Origin: Bidens hawaiensis
Taxonomy: Eukaryota > Streptophyta > Magnoliopsida > Asterales > Asteraceae
Assembly: GCA_021521415.1 (NCBI GenBank)
Contig: JAIQDT010001664.1
Location: 124,001 to 188,000 of the forward strand
DNA: 64,000 bases
Reading direction: 5' to 3'
Shown here in pieces: positions 34,926 to 47,353 of this stretch. Position 1 is the first letter of the stretch, and each line of letters begins with the position of its first letter. The notes below the pieces were generated by a model. The model worked only from the letters and a program-made list of their open reading frames with translations. It did no database searches and had not been told where the DNA came from. Position numbers and translations under genes: made by a program.

Positions 34926-35426
34926 ATGGCAAGAACACCTAGTGTGTCGACGGAAGAAGACCCGGAAGAGGTCAGTTCCGGGGCCTCTGGAAGCCCAAGT
35001 TTAGCACCCAGCTCCGAGCCTTCAGAGGCTAGTCATAGTGCCTCTAGACAGACCACCCCAGCTAGGAGTGCTAGTTTACCCTCCCCTGCTAGGGTTACCA
35101 GATCTCCTACACCACCCGCACCACAGACCGCCCCGATTCCCCCCAGACACGGTCCCCGCCTCACGGCGCGGATCAGTGCCCCGTATGTCCCGCCCACCGT
35201 TACCCCACCCAGATCCACATACCACCGGAGCGAGTCTTCCCGCCCCCAACCCGAGCCTGCGACCCTACCTGTGTGGGGTCTTCCAAGGCAGGAACGGGAC
35301 TTGGCGGCCTGGCTACGTGTGCTCACCGAACAAGTGAACGAGCACTCTGCCGCCCTGGTCGTGGGGGTACAGAGGCGGACGTACCTCGGGGACTGCATAC
35401 TGGATCACCAGTATGCTATTGACTAG
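34926..35426 (+). CDS. Leader ORF upstream of gag in gypsy-2 (unknown function)
   Basis: 166 codons, ATG 34926 to TAG 35424, intact, between PBS and gag and in a different frame from gag-pol. The first ~115 residues are Ser/Pro/Ala/Thr-rich with many acidic residues at the start (SVSTEEDPEEVSSGASGS) and look disordered. The last ~45 look helical (LPRQERDLAAWLRVLTEQVN). The stretch is clearly more GC-rich than its surroundings. I do not recognise a family. Extra ORFs before gag are known in some plant LTR elements, but their role is usually unclear. It could be translated from the genomic RNA or be a chance ORF in a structured leader. Confidence 0.5.
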   Translation: MARTPSVSTEEDPEEVSSGASGSPSLAPSSEPSEASHSASRQTTPARSASLPSPARVTRSPTPPAPQTAPIPPRHGPRLTARISAPYVPPTVTPPRSTYHRSESSRPQPEPATLPVWGLPRQERDLAAWLRVLTEQVNEHSAALVVGVQRRTYLGDCILDHQYAID

Positions 35427-35920
35427 TTAAAGAGGGAGTGCTCATACTCCCACTGGTTGATCGGCCAGATAGAAACCCGAATCCGGGTTATGGTGGCGGT
35501 GTTGGTGGTGCTGGTGGCGGTGTTGGTGGGGTTGGTTTACCACCGGGTGTAGATGTGTTAGATGGTAGAATTTTGAACCGCTTTTTGATACTCCGTGTAA
35601 GTAGTTAGTGGTGATACTAACACGGAGTGAATCTTGTTTAGTTATAGTACAACCACTGGCCCCTAGGGTGGGTCTCTTGTAGGGCATATCACTATAGATA
35701 CTTTTGGGTATCATTCAAGCACTGACCCCTTTGCGGGTTTTGTCGAGATGATACCGACATAGGGCCCTTGTAATAAAACTAGTTATGTAATGTTGACTGA
35801 AAGTATGTAAACTGATGTTTGTGTAATATGAATCAATGTTTACTAATGAATGAAATATGTATTGTGTTTTATGTTTTGAGATGGTATTGATTATATATAT
35901 TTCTTTGATGATTGTGTAGA
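35427..35920 (+). other. Leader between upstream ORF and gag-pol
   Basis: Nearly 500 bp without a convincing ORF, with a GGTGGCGGTGTTGGTGG-like G/T-rich run at about 35490-35540 and AT-rich DNA up to the gag ATG. Confidence 0.55.
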
Positions 35921-38900
35921 ATGGCACCGAAACGATCCACGAAAATATCGGAAGTAGATGTGAGCCGTTTGATTGCTCAACAGTTGGAGGCGGCGATACC
36001 GGATATAGTATCGCGCATCGCCGCCAGTATTAATAACTCAACCAATCCAACCCCTCCGAGCAATCAAACGCCCATAAATAATGGCGGGGAACATAATGCT
36101 AATCCTCCACCTACTGATAACACGATTCCGAGTAATGACACACCGCCTACGGTGGTCGCTACAGACAGTAATGGCCCTATACCTACCGTAGAGACCAACC
36201 GCACTGGACCATCCAGGGGTTGTTCAATCAAGGACTTTATGTTATGCAAGCCTTTAGAGTTTAACGGGTCGGAAGGACCGAATGGGTTAGTGAAATGGAT
36301 AGAGAAAATAGAATCAGTGGTGAATATCAGCAACTGTCCCGAGGATTGTGTCGTTAAGTACGCCACCTGTACGTTCACAGACCATGCTTTGACATGGTGG
36401 AACACCATAGTACAGACTCGAGGTCAGGCGGCGACAAACCGCATGACCTGGGCAGAGCTTAAGGATCTTGTTTTGAAACATTTCTGCCCAAAGAATGAAT
36501 TGCAGAAACTGGAACATGAGTTGTGGAACCTAGAGATGCAGGGGGCGGACCACTTGGGATATACCAACCGGTTTAATGAACTGTCACGATTAGTGCCGTG
36601 GTTGGTCACCCCAGAGTCAAAGAGGGTGGAACGTTATATTTGGGGACTTACTCCAGTAGTGAGGAGTATAGTTAACGCGGGAGGACACCAGACGTATGAG
36701 GGTGCAGTGACACAGGCTGGTATTGTCACGTATGATTTCTTAAGGAGTGGATCGCTAAAGACGACAGGAGAGTCGGCTGGAGGAAAGCGAGGTACGTATG
36801 ACAATAGGATCCGGGAGAAACAGCAAGGTAAACGTGCTAGACCCACTGCCCAGAACTACGCCATGACTAGTTCGGGCGGAAGGCAAGAACCGCAGAGGGG
36901 AACGTTTCCTAAATGTGGGAAATGTGGTTACCACCATGGTGGCGTGTGCAAAGAGGTGGTGTGCCACCGGTGTGGCAGGTTTGGGCACTACGCACCCAGT
37001 TGTAGGACAAACTTGAACAACCTGAACCGTCAACCGCAACCTATCCGTGCGCAATCATTTAGGAACCAACCAACCCAACAGCAAAACCCCCAAGGAAACC
37101 AATTGGTGACCACCAGCCGTGCTTGCTACGAATGCGGTAGCACAGATCACTTCAAGAAAAACTGTCCGAAGCTGAATCAAGGAAGAAATGGGCGGCAACC
37201 CGCGGGTCAGGCATCGTCGTCCAACCCGGCGAGAAGCCGAGCTTTCGTGATAGGGGCGAGCGAAGCACGTCAGGACCCTAGCGTAGTGACAGGTACATTC
37301 CTTGTTTCTGACCATTACGCTTCTGTATTATTTGATACGGGTGCTGATAGAAGTTTCGTCTCCGTTAAATTCCTGTCATTAGCAAACATGCCGGTTAGTG
37401 AATCTATAGAACCCTATACCGTAGAAGTTGCTAACGGTAAGACCATGATAGTCAATCAAATTGTTCGGAATTGTCCTTTTATTCTAAACGAACAATCCTT
37501 CCTGATTGACTTGTTACCAGTAGAACTGGGTAGTTTTGATGTGATAGTGGGAATGGATTGGTTAGCACGCAACAAGGTAGAAATAAATTGTGAAAAGAAA
37601 CTCGTCAAAATCCGGGTGTCGGATGACGAAGAAGTGTTAGTGCAGGGTGATAAATCGGGCAATATGTTGCCATTTATATCTCACCTCAAGGCGCTAAAAT
37701 ATATGCGTCAGGGATGTGTGGCGTATCTAGCGAGTCTGACGGCCACTGATTCTAAGGAAAAACGAGTGGACGATATTCCCGTGGTACGCGAATTTCCACA
37801 AGTTTTCCCAGAAGAACTTCCTGGATTACCGCCAACCCGACAAGTCGAATTCAGAATCGACTTATTACCTCAAGCCGGCCCTGTTGCTAAGGCCCCTTAC
37901 AGACTTGCACCGTCCGAGATGCAAGAACTATCCAACCAGTTGCAGGAATTGTTGGATAAGGGGTTTATACGTCCCAGTTATTCCCCGTGGGGTGCACCTG
38001 TACTATTTGTGAAAAAGAAGGACGGAAGCCTTCGAATGTGCATTGACTACAGGGAATTGAACAAATTAACCATCAAAAATAGGTATCCTCTTCCCCGAAT
38101 CGATGATTTGTTCGACCAACTACAAGGTGCGAGCTATTTCTCAAAAATTGATCTTAGATCGGGATACCACCAAGTTAGAATTCAAGAGGAGGATATCCCG
38201 AAAACCGCGTTTCGGACTCGCTACGGCCACTACGAATTTTTAGTTATGCCTTTTGGGCTAACAAATGCGCCAGCGGTGTTCATGGATCTCATGAATCGAG
38301 TCTGTAAACCCTACCTCGACAAATTCGTCATTGTATTTATTGACGATATTTTGATATATTCAAAAAGTAAAGAAGAACATGAGCGACATTTGAGGTTAAT
38401 TTTGGAACTTTTGGATCAGGAGAAGTTGTATGCAAAATTCTCCAAGTGTAACTTCTGGTTACAAGAGGTGCAATTCCTCGGTCACGTTATAAACCACCAA
38501 GGAATACACGTTGATCCGAGTAAAGTTGAAGCAATTAAGGATTGGCAAGCGCCTAAATCTCCGAAGGAAATCCGCCAATTCTTAGGCTTAGCTGGATACT
38601 ATCGTCGATTTATAGAGAACTTTTCCAGCATCGCCCAACCTTTAACCCTCCTGACTCAAAAGGATCGGAAATATGAATGGGGTGAAGAGCAGGAAACGGC
38701 GTTTCAAACGCTAAAGCAAAGGTTGTGTCAAGCGCCAATCTTAAGTCTCCCCGACGGAGACGATGGATTTGTTGTATATTGTGACGCATCCCGTAAAGGG
38801 TTAGGATGCGTGTTAATGCAAAATAAAAAGGTCATAGCCTATGCGTCTCGACAGTTAAAAGTTCATGAGAAAAACTACACTACTCATGACTTGGAACTGG

Positions 38901-40618
38901 GAGCAGTCATCTTTGCACTTAAAATCTGGAGACACTATCTCTACGGTACAAAGTGCACCATATTCACTGATCATAAAAGTTTGCAACACATATTCGATCA
39001 GAAAGAACTGAATATGAGGCAACGAAGATGGGTCGAGTTGCTGAGTGACTATGACTGTGACATTCGATATCACCCCGGCAAGGCTAACGTCGTAGCCGAT
39101 GCCTTGAGTAGGAAGGATCGGGTTAAACCATTGCGAGTGCGGGCGTTGGGAATGATAGTCCAGTCAAACCTTTCGGATTTGATTCGAGTCGCTCAACGCG
39201 AGGCGTTGAAAGAGGACCAATTGGATAAAGAAGGACTTTACGGGAATGAGAAGAATTTCGAACAGCGTGTGGACGAAATTCTCTATTTCAAAAATCGGAT
39301 TTGGATCCCGACCCTCCATGACCTTCGTGAATTAATCATGGACGAAGCGCATAAGTCGAAATATTCCATACATCCGGGATCTGATAAAATGTACCAGGAT
39401 GTGAAAGAATTTTACTGGTGGCCAGGTATGAAAAAGGATATAGCCACATACGTCGGCAAGTGTACGACGTGTGCGAGGGTTAAGGCAGAGCACCAGAAAC
39501 CTTCGGGAATGTTGCAACAACCGGAAATTCCGGAATGGAAGTGGGAGCAGATCACAATGGATTTTGTGACACACCTCCCCAAGACGCCCCGAGGTCATGA
39601 TGCAATTTGGGTAATCGTGGATCGATTAACCAAATCAGCACATTTCATTCCAATTAGGAATAATTTTAACACTGAGAGACTTGCGCAAATTTATATAAAT
39701 GAAATAGTGTCTCGTCATGGCATCCCCATCTCGATCATCTCCGATAGGGATAGCCATTTCACCTCCAAACTTTGGCAAGCTGTCCAAGAAGCGTTGGGAA
39801 CACGTATTGACCTAAGCACAGCTTACCACCCTCAGACCGATGGTCAGTCTGAGAGGACCATTCAAACTTTGGAGGACCTGCTTCGTGCCTGCGTACTGGA
39901 CTTTAAGGGAAATTGGGATCAACATCTCCCACTCGTTGAATTTTCCTATAATAACAGTTACCATAGCAGTATAAAGGCAGCACCTTATGAAGCATTGTAT
40001 GGGCGGAAGTGCCGATCACCACTTTGCTGGTCTGAAGTGGGAGACCCGCAGGTCATTAGATCGGATCTGGTCCAAGAGACGACCAGCAAGATTCTTGAAA
40101 TTAAGAACAACCTAAAAGCCGCGCGGGACCGGCAGAAGAGTTATGCCGATACCCGTCGAAAACCGTTGTCATTTGAGAAGGGTGAAAAAGTATATCTGAA
40201 AGTATCACCCTGGAAAGGAGTGGTCAGATTTGGAAAGGCGGGGAAGTTGGCCCCTAGATATATTGGACCATTCATTATTACTGCAAAGATCGGTCCGCTA
40301 GCTTACCGACTAGAACTGCCTGAGGAACTAAGTGCAGTTCATAACGTGTTTCATGTGTCAAATTTGAAAAGATGTCTGGCGGATGAGACAACTGTGTTAC
40401 CCTTAGAGGGTGTTCAAATAAGTGATAGGCTCAACTTCGTAGAGGAGCCCATCGAAATAGTGGACGGTAAAATCAAGCAACTTAGACACAATAAGATCTC
40501 GTTAGTCAAAGTTAGATGGAATTCGCAACGAGGCCCAGAATTTACTTGGGAACGAAAGGACGAATTTCGGAAGAAATACCCCCACCTGTTTCCTCAAAAG
40601 AAAGTAGTTGTCGCGTAA
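35921..40618 (+). CDS. Gypsy-2 Gag-Pol polyprotein (intact, chromodomain type)
   Basis: 1565 codons from ATG 35921 (MAPKRSTK); a TTG nine bases upstream is not needed. Order by residue: Gag core about 103-250, zinc knuckles about 331-360 ([14 protein letters not shown]) and 401 ([14 protein letters not shown]), aspartic protease about 470 ([12 protein letters not shown]), reverse transcriptase with [10 protein letters not shown] near 807, RNase H from about 952 ([13 protein letters not shown]), integrase HHCC zinc finger from about 1141 and DDE core ([17 protein letters not shown], later [13 protein letters not shown]), and a C-terminal chromodomain about 1508-1550 ([12 protein letters not shown]...FTWERKDEF). 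Catalytic residues look intact. Gag and Pol share one frame, as in many plant chromoviruses, so processing relies on the protease. The layout fits the Tekay/Del lineage. Confidence 0.95.
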   Translation: MAPKRSTKISEVDVSRLIAQQLEAAIPDIVSRIAASINNSTNPTPPSNQTPINNGGEHNANPPPTDNTIPSNDTPPTVVATDSNGPIPTVETNRTGPSRGCSIKDFMLCKPLEFNGSEGPNGLVKWIEKIESVVNISNCPEDCVVKYATCTFTDHALTWWNTIVQTRGQAATNRMTWAELKDLVLKHFCPKNELQKLEHELWNLEMQGADHLGYTNRFNELSRLVPWLVTPESKRVERYIWGLTPVVRSIVNAGGHQTYEGAVTQAGIVTYDFLRSGSLKTTGESAGGKRGTYDNRIREKQQGKRARPTAQNYAMTSSGGRQEPQRGTFPKCGKCGYHHGGVCKEVVCHRCGRFGHYAPSCRTNLNNLNRQPQPIRAQSFRNQPTQQQNPQGNQLVTTSRACYECGSTDHFKKNCPKLNQGRNGRQPAGQASSSNPARSRAFVIGASEARQDPSVVTGTFLVSDHYASVLFDTGADRSFVSVKFLSLANMPVSESIEPYTVEVANGKTMIVNQIVRNCPFILNEQSFLIDLLPVELGSFDVIVGMDWLARNKVEINCEKKLVKIRVSDDEEVLVQGDKSGNMLPFISHLKALKYMRQGCVAYLASLTATDSKEKRVDDIPVVREFPQVFPEELPGLPPTRQVEFRIDLLPQAGPVAKAPYRLAPSEMQELSNQLQELLDKGFIRPSYSPWGAPVLFVKKKDGSLRMCIDYRELNKLTIKNRYPLPRIDDLFDQLQGASYFSKIDLRSGYHQVRIQEEDIPKTAFRTRYGHYEFLVMPFGLTNAPAVFMDLMNRVCKPYLDKFVIVFIDDILIYSKSKEEHERHLRLILELLDQEKLYAKFSKCNFWLQEVQFLGHVINHQGIHVDPSKVEAIKDWQAPKSPKEIRQFLGLAGYYRRFIENFSSIAQPLTLLTQKDRKYEWGEEQETAFQTLKQRLCQAPILSLPDGDDGFVVYCDASRKGLGCVLMQNKKVIAYASRQLKVHEKNYTTHDLELGAVIFALKIWRHYLYGTKCTIFTDHKSLQHIFDQKELNMRQRRWVELLSDYDCDIRYHPGKANVVADALSRKDRVKPLRVRALGMIVQSNLSDLIRVAQREALKEDQLDKEGLYGNEKNFEQRVDEILYFKNRIWIPTLHDLRELIMDEAHKSKYSIHPGSDKMYQDVKEFYWWPGMKKDIATYVGKCTTCARVKAEHQKPSGMLQQPEIPEWKWEQITMDFVTHLPKTPRGHDAIWVIVDRLTKSAHFIPIRNNFNTERLAQIYINEIVSRHGIPISIISDRDSHFTSKLWQAVQEALGTRIDLSTAYHPQTDGQSERTIQTLEDLLRACVLDFKGNWDQHLPLVEFSYNNSYHSSIKAAPYEALYGRKCRSPLCWSEVGDPQVIRSDLVQETTSKILEIKNNLKAARDRQKSYADTRRKPLSFEKGEKVYLKVSPWKGVVRFGKAGKLAPRYIGPFIITAKIGPLAYRLELPEELSAVHNVFHVSNLKRCLADETTVLPLEGVQISDRLNFVEEPIEIVDGKIKQLRHNKISLVKVRWNSQRGPEFTWERKDEFRKKYPHLFPQKKVVVA

Positions 40619-40643
40619 AATTTCGAGGACGAAATTTTTATAA

Positions 40644-40654
40644 CGGGGGGAGAA
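40644..40654 (+). other. Gypsy-2 polypurine tract
   Basis: CGGGGGGAGAA immediately before the 3' LTR start at 40655, preceded by GGACGAAATTTTT at about 40627. Confidence 0.85.
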
Positions 40655-43600
40655 TGTAACGATTCCGGCAAATCCAGGTATACCCTAGCCGGAATATACT
40701 ATTTACGTGTTATTTAATACTGATTATATGAGTTATAGTACGTTTATACGAATTAATCAATGATCGGTTATTGAAAACCGAACGAATCGGGAATTTCATC
40801 ATAGACGAAGTATATAATGTTTAGTGATATTTACGAAGTATTAATGCTTCGGGATAGGTGAATTATAGCACAGAAAAAGGATTTCGATTTAATGGTACGT
40901 CGGTACGCTAAACGAAACCTTTAACACCAAACCAAGAAAGAGACGATCAATCAAGCCGAAAAAGATGCGTAATTATTAATAATATGATGTTTTAATGTCA
41001 TGGGTTAAGTTTTTAAATCAGTTTTATGTAAATTTCATTTTAACCCGAAAAACGACCATTTTAGGCTCGTTTTAAGCCGAATTACGAGTTTAAACGAGAA
41101 ACGAACTGAACCAGACTATCCACAACATTATCCGGATTGTGTGATCCAAATGTGTGGCTAATATTGAACTTGTGGGCCCCCCCCCCCACACCACCTTTAG
41201 GCCGGCCCCTTTACACACACACACACATCACATTTTCTTTTTTCTAAATTATCCAACTCCAAATCCTCTCAACATTCATCTTCATTCATCCAATTTCCTT
41301 TGATTTCTACCAAAATCTCCAAGGTATATACATGTTTTGATGCTTGATTCTTGTTTATAACTCTATAATCTTGAGAAAATGAGGTTTTCATATGAAAAAT
41401 GGGTGAAAACCCGAGATGAAACCGATTCTCGTGTGATCAAGGGATGTATACATGTTATACAAGGGATCTTGGTCCAAGAAATGAGTAAAAAGAGTCGAGA
41501 ACGGATTTTTACGGTTAAAACCTTTGTTTTTACATAAAAACCGACACTATGAAAGAAATGGTTTGATTGTTGGTATAGTTTGCTTGGTATAGTGTTATTG
41601 TGCTTGTAAGTGTTGTGTCTAGCGGCTAGCAAAGGCTAGAAACCGAGATCCTTGCGATCTAAAGCTAGAAAACACAAGATAGTTCGGTTTTCGTGTGGTT
41701 ATGAAATTTGGACAGATTGTAGCACGCTTAGAGTCGGGTCACGAAATTTCACAGAGATGATCTACACATGAAAATAAGAGATCTGTGAATTTTTGGTAAT
41801 TTTTGGATAAAAGATGAATATTTGGTGAATTTAATGCTCGGTTTTGGCCAAAAATAGTGAAAAATAGCTAAACATGATGAAAAATTCTGGAAAATTTAAG
41901 ATAAGTCACCCACAAAATTTGAGCTCAGTTGGAAAAGTCTAAGTAGGCTTTTCGGTGAAACGAGTTCTAGGGCTTTCTAGCTCGGTTTTGGGTGAAAATG
42001 GCTTGAAAAATGAGTTTTAAATTCTGGAAAAATTCCAGGAAGTTATGAGGATGACAGAGATCATCCCAGAAAAATTTGGGATTTTTCTAAAGTGTTTTGG
42101 TATTTTTGACATATTTAGTGTTTTAATAAGATTTAAAAATAGATAAATAAATGTAAATATAGGAAAATAAATCTGGAAAAATTCCAGGAAGTTATGAGGA
42201 TGACAGAGATCATCCCAGAAAAATTTGGGATTTTTCTAAAGTGTTTTGGTATTTTTGACATATTTAGTGTTTTAATAAGATTTAAAAATAGATAAATAAA
42301 TGTAAATATAGGAAAATAAATCTGGAAAAATTCCAGGAAGTTATGAGGATGACAGAGATCATCCCAGAAAAATTTGGGATTTTTCTAAAGTGTTTTAGTA
42401 TTTTTGACATATTTAGTGTTTTAATAAGATTTAAAAATAGATAAATAAATGTAAATATAGGAAAATAAATCTGGAAAAATTTTGTAAAATTTTCTTTCTG
42501 TCAAAATAAGTTTTGTGCAAAATTTCAAGACCCGAGACTAAACGGGTAATTATTTGTGCTAAAAAGAACGTAAAAACAAATATTTAAAGCTTAAAACGTG
42601 TAAACCGGCAAAGTTCGCATAAGCGAGCTGACTGGTACACGAAAACTTTAAAAATGGACTATTTTCATAAATCTAAGTAAATTAAGTAAAAATAAATCAT
42701 CCGAAAATAATTCGGATGATTTGGGTAATTTTACCCGATTTTACTGTTTCCGGCACCTAAATGACGGAAACGGGCCCCGCGGCCAAACGGGGTGTCAAAC
42801 CGAGCTCTAATTTCATCACTTTAACTAAAATAACAGTCAAACACCATTTTTGGGTTAAGTGTGAATAAACTCATTTTTGAAACTAAAAACGGACGACCGT
42901 GCTAGGCACGTAAATCAAGGAAAACATAAAAATGATGATTTTGACCGTCCGACTCTAAGTAATGGCACAATCTGAGTCCTTAGGAGTGTCACGGGGTTAA
43001 CATTGTCCCCGGATCGAGTACAGTACTGGGTTAACAATGTCCCCAGATGTACCGATTAATACAGATTTAGTTTATGGGAATTATATAGTAACGACTAGAT
43101 ATTATATTACAGATCCCGGCACGTAGCTGTTCATTGTATTACCCACAGACTCACAAAAAGGTGAGTTTTCACGAGCCCCTTTTAATGAACTGTTTTAAAT
43201 ATTTTCCCGGGGCGGAAAGCATGATTGTGTTAAATTATCTAAGTACATACCGATCGTATGGAAACACTTGTATGTTTTTATATATATATATATGGTATGA
43301 TGCATAGAATAGATAATTTGTTTATCGGGTGGAATTGTTCTGGGGTAACTTAGTTCCCAGAGGGTTATTGGATATATTTCTGGGTTAACAGTGTCCCAGA
43401 GGGTATTGGATATGTTTCTGGGTTAACAGTGTCCCCAGAGGTTACTGGATATGGTTCTGGGTTAACAGTGTCCCCAGAGGTTATTGGATATGGTTCTGGG
43501 TTAACAGTGTCCCCAGAGGGTATTTGATATGCGCTGGGTTAACAGTGTCCCCAGGGGTTATTTGATATGTACTGGGTTAACAGTGTCCCCAGGGGTTATT

Positions 43601-44053
43601 GGATATGTTCTGGGTTAACAGTGTCCCCAGGGGTCATTTAATGTGTTTTTGGGTTAATAGAGTTTTCATTAACGGGCTTAGCATAATTTCATCATTAACA
43701 TATGATTTTTATACTGATCTATGGTTTATTTAAATTAGTGAAACTCACCAACTATTCGTAGTTGACCCGTTTTCTTTACATGCTTTCTAGGTATGCCCAG
43801 GTTGGAATGATTGATATGTGCTTAACTATCTGTGCTACCTGTTGGAAGCTTGCTGCTCTGTATTTTGTAATGAATATATATTAATGTCTTATTGGTAATA
43901 TATGTGTGTAACACCTAGACAGTAACGCAACTCGCAACAATGTAATATGTTATAAATTAATGTAGTGGTATTTACTTTATAAGCAATGCTGTTGATATCA
44001 GATGTGTCTGTTGCATCCCGTGTATGTTTCCGCTGCGGTTACGGGGTGTTACA
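40655..44053 (+). repeat. Gypsy-2 3' LTR
   Basis: 3399 bp, pair of 31168-34558. The 8-bp length excess is mainly a 9-bp AATTAAGTA-type insertion near 42680, partly offset by a shorter TA-run. Confidence 0.93.
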
Positions 44054-44058
44054 GCAGC
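44054..44058. repeat. Target site duplication of gypsy-2, right copy
   Basis: GCAGC after GTGTTACA, identical to 31163-31167. Confidence 0.92.
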
Positions 44059-44436
44059 AACCCGCGGGCCTTTATTATTTTGAAAATCATTCTTGAGTCG
44101 GTTCCACGCTTCAAAAGTCGTGGATTCGGTTTCAAGAACACGTTCGAGTATGACGGGAGAGAGCGTCTCGTAGATCCATTGCAAAACAATGGAGTCTATC
44201 TTTTTCCACGAGGGAAAATCCGGATCGTCTTTGGCAGGTGGTGGGGTACAGTCGATATGAGAGGAGACCTCATATCCCCTAGCATGGAGTTTAAACAATT
44301 TAACCCAAGAGGTGTATGAAACTGTTTTGCCATCGAGTTCCCGTACCTTGTTCTGGATATTAGTCACCGTGTAAACGGGATGGAGGGTAGGGGTTTTGGT
44401 AGAGGTTTCTGCCTTGGATTGGGGCTTGGCAGTCAT
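44059..44436 (-). pseudogene. Ty1/copia gag, 5' part
   Basis: Begins ATG 44436 (MTAKPQSK). Shows LDGKTVSYTSWVKLFKLHAR, a PSWKKIDSIVLQWIYETLSP segment and TTFEAWNRLKNDFQNNKGPR, which is UBN2-type copia Gag. It is disrupted at 44058 by gypsy-2. The downstream half of the same domain is at 30961-31162. Confidence 0.82.
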
Positions 44437-44528
44437 GGAGACGTGAAGAGTGATTGAAGACCGAAGTCTGTAAGTGAAAGAGGAGGATGACCGAAGACGG
44501 CTGCTAGGGTTTCTAGGATCTTTGGTTA

Positions 44529-44542
44529 GGCTATTGATACCA
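44529..44542 (-). other. Copia primer binding site
   Basis: TGGTATCAATAGCC on the minus strand, directly after the LTR end. A copia-type variant of the initiator-Met site. Confidence 0.65.
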
Positions 44543-44680
44543 TGTTATGATACGAATCAAGCGTGATTTGATTCCACTCAAAATGAGGGCACATATATAG
44601 AAGGTTCATAACTACTTTCTATCTATCAAAGGAAAATATAATCAATACAATAATTTACAATAATGAGAATATTATTTACA
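44543..44680 (-). repeat. Copia 5' LTR (approximate)
   Basis: Right-hand LTR of the copia element; on the plus strand it opens TGTTATGATACG. The far edge is uncertain because the partner LTR is destroyed. A TG...CA interval ending ATTTACA at 44680 (138 bp) fits the short LTRs of Ale-like elements. Confidence 0.4.
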
Positions 44681-46098
44681 TATATAGTCGGTTGATTAAG
44701 AATTTTTTCAATACCCGATAATAGGGTATTCAAATACCCGTTTCTATACCGACTCGAACCCGATGCATTGGGTATGGTATTTAGAGACAATACCCGACCC
44801 GATTATTACCAATACCTGGTCATACCCGAACCCAGTTCCATACCCTAACCCAGGTATTAAAAAACCCGATTTGTGCATCTCTAATATAACATACTCAATA
44901 AATAAACACCATATTCATTTATATAGATACGAATATGAATGAAAAAATATATTTGTACGGGTGTTCGTGTTTGTTCGGTTAATATTAAACAAATCAACAA
45001 GGGCGTTTTAAGTTTCTTTAAGCTATAGTTAACCCTAAGTAGGAATTTCTATCAAAACTTTTGTTAAAAGTTGCCTACTGATGCATAATAGCTACAATTT
45101 CATATCAACAAAATAAGTCAAGCTATTTTATTACAAATTTTTATTTTTTAAAATTCAAAAGTTAGATTTATTGAATTTGAGAGGCTATGAACCTCTCTCT
45201 CTTTTTGCCGAATCTTTCAATCATAGAATAACAAGAATTTAGAAAATTGCATTTTGTACCCCCGAAACATTGACTCTTGATCAAGTATGATTTAAGATTC
45301 CAGCATCTTAAGAATTTTTTTGGGAGATCAATTTCTTATATATAATAATAGCTTAAGCTAACAATAAGGATCCAATTACAATAGAGAGGCAGACAGGTAT
45401 GAAGAATTTGGAACCACAATGTGTTTCTCCTTTATATTTATATACTCCAAGTAAAAATCAGACAAGATATATATTTTCTCACATTATCATCGACATACTT
45501 GTTATCGAAAATCTATTAGTGAAACTCATTATCAATGAGTATTCGTCGGTTAAGGTTTGTCAATAATATGGGCTTAGGCAATTTGATTGCGACATATCAC
45601 TGAGGGATTACCGATGTATACTTTATTGAGGGATTACTAGATGGATAATTTAGCGAGGGGTGGTTACCGGCGAATGTTCTTCGGGTATAGGCAAGTCTTC
45701 TCCAGTGAAGCATACACTATCTTTAGGTCCCGTGACCGGATTAAACAACAAACAAACTAAGTACTAGTCATCTTGGATCAACCTCTCAACTAGTTGGCGG
45801 AAACAACTATCTAGGACCGACATCTCGGATCTTATGGTGAAGCTTATTACAGCCGTGAGTAGAGGAGGGAGAGAGAGTTTGTAAGTTTGTAAGAGATATT
45901 ATTTGCAAAGGGTTACTTTGTGTATGAGATACACACATAATATATAGTGTGTGTATCCTCATACACTCTTTCATTAATAAAGGCCTAATGGGCTCCAAGT
46001 ACATAGGCTCAAAGGCCCAAACATACAAACGTAATCAAACTACAACATAAACGAAACCTAATACAAATACGAAAGACTAATACTAGAATGGGCCTTAC
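44681..46098. other. Gene-free stretch with a CGGGTA-rich repeat
   Basis: From 44711 to 44885 there are many ATACCCG/CGGGTA motifs ending GTGCATCTCTAA. A similar block in the opposite orientation is at 61344-61500, opening TTAGAGATGG. The rest is AT-rich with no recognisable gene. The last ~300 bp (about 45800-46099) are probably LTR of the minus-strand element that follows. Confidence 0.5.
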
Positions 46099-46099
46099 A
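45800..46099 (-). repeat. Probable start of the 3' LTR of the minus-strand long-ORF element
   Basis: On the minus strand AGAGGGAGAT (46100-46109) is followed by TGTAAGGCCC at 46099, a standard PPT/LTR junction just after the long ORF. The left edge is not defined and no second LTR was found to its right, so the extent is a guess. Confidence 0.4.
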
Positions 46100-46139
46100 A
46101 TCTCCCTCTAGTCTTTAGTATTTGCTTTATTTTCTTCCA

Positions 46140-47322
46140 TCACCACTCGCACTCGGAATCGTAGTCGAATACATCGTCTGGATCTTCAAATGGTTGCTTT
46201 CCAACAAGTAATTTGACAAACTTGTTGAACTTTCCAATGATAGCATCTGTGTTTTCACGACGGACGTCTTCAACAGTACAAAGGGGCGACTCCACTAGCT
46301 TCTTAAGGTTGCTGAGTCCAAAGCCTTCCAGTTCATGCTCATCTAAGAACCGCAGCTCGTGAGTGCGTGTGCAGTGAATGACGACTTCGTCGTGCTCGTT
46401 GTCAAACTCCCAGGCGATGAAGTTATGGACAAAAGTCGTCTTCAAAGGGCATCCCATGGCAGATCGGCTCACCATGATCGTCAGGCATTTTGTAACGTCG
46501 ACCCTTGGACAGCTTGTTGGTGAAGGGGTTGATCTTCTTTGACTTGTACGCCCTACCCTCATTGACCGTAAACATTGGGTAGTCGTTCCTCCACTCTCTC
46601 CACAAGAACTTGTTTCTGAACCATGATTCAATGGTGTCTTTGATGTCATCTCGAGCTATAGTCTTGCGAAAGTAGTTCATGTCGAGATGAGACATAGAGT
46701 GCATATCTTTGTAGGTAAGATATGTCAGATCTCCATTTGCACGTCGGATAGCCCAACTTTTGCTATCTTTGTGGTATTTTGCGTACAGAATGAGATCTGA
46801 ATCATGGTAAGGCTTTAACCTCCATCGCAAGCTTCCCATCTTGCTCACTTTATAGTACTTGGTTCCTTTTCTTGACTTTCTTCGAGCAGGAGCAGTAACA
46901 AGAGTGACAACTGGTTCATCAGCGGTCGGCTCAAAATTCTCCCTAACTGGTGTGTCGGGGTCGGGAGAATAATTGATGCCATCATCACTGTCTTCTTTAT
47001 TTTCTTCCACGGCTTCTTCAACTGTCGAGACGGTACCTGCAAAAGAATAAACATTTAGTAAAGAGGCCAGTTCAGCCTCCACCGTAGCATTCGTCTCCTT
47101 AGTTTTCTCAGCCTCCTTTGGTGGCTCATCATCGGCAGCCTTATTTCCGGTAACATCACCGCTACCACTACCACTACCACTTCCATCATCATTTCCACCA
47201 CCGCGAGTATCATCGAAACTATTGTACCCGTGGTCATCATCCTCATCATCATTTTACTCATCCTCATCTTTGTTTCCACCATCAGACTAGTCATCATCAT
47301 CATCGTCATCACCGTCATCACC

Positions 47323-47353
<31 letters not shown>

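Larger units (their letters stand above)
31168..44053 (+). mobile_element. Gypsy-2: full-length, apparently intact chromovirus
   Basis: 12,886 bp, TSD GCAGC on both sides, LTRs of 3391 and 3399 bp, PBS, leader ORF, uninterrupted polyprotein and PPT. By eye the LTRs differ by about 19 substitutions, a 9-bp insertion and length changes in a C-run and a TA-run, which is about 0.6% and marks a young insertion. It sits within the copia gag. All parts needed for autonomous retrotransposition are visible; actual activity cannot be judged from sequence. Confidence 0.93.
17285..44680 (-). mobile_element. Decayed Ty1/copia element (Ale-like), split by two nested gypsy insertions
   Basis: Read on the minus strand: LTR (about 44680-44543), PBS, gag 5' part, [gypsy-2], gag 3' part, [gypsy-1], GAG-pre-integrase, integrase, RT, RNase H and a polypurine tract GAGGGGG at about 17289-17295. 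Two perfect 5-bp target duplications prove the nesting. The UBN2-type Gag and the order integrase before RT define copia, and the short LTR and Gag style suggest the Ale lineage. The 3' LTR is reduced to about four bases by the gag-only array. The protease region is absent. Confidence 0.8.

Noticed and set aside
35033..35398. 121-codon minus-strand ORF opposite the gypsy-2 leader ORF
   Set aside because: Antisense shadow of a GC-rich stretch. The plus-strand ORF starts in a sensible place relative to PBS and gag.
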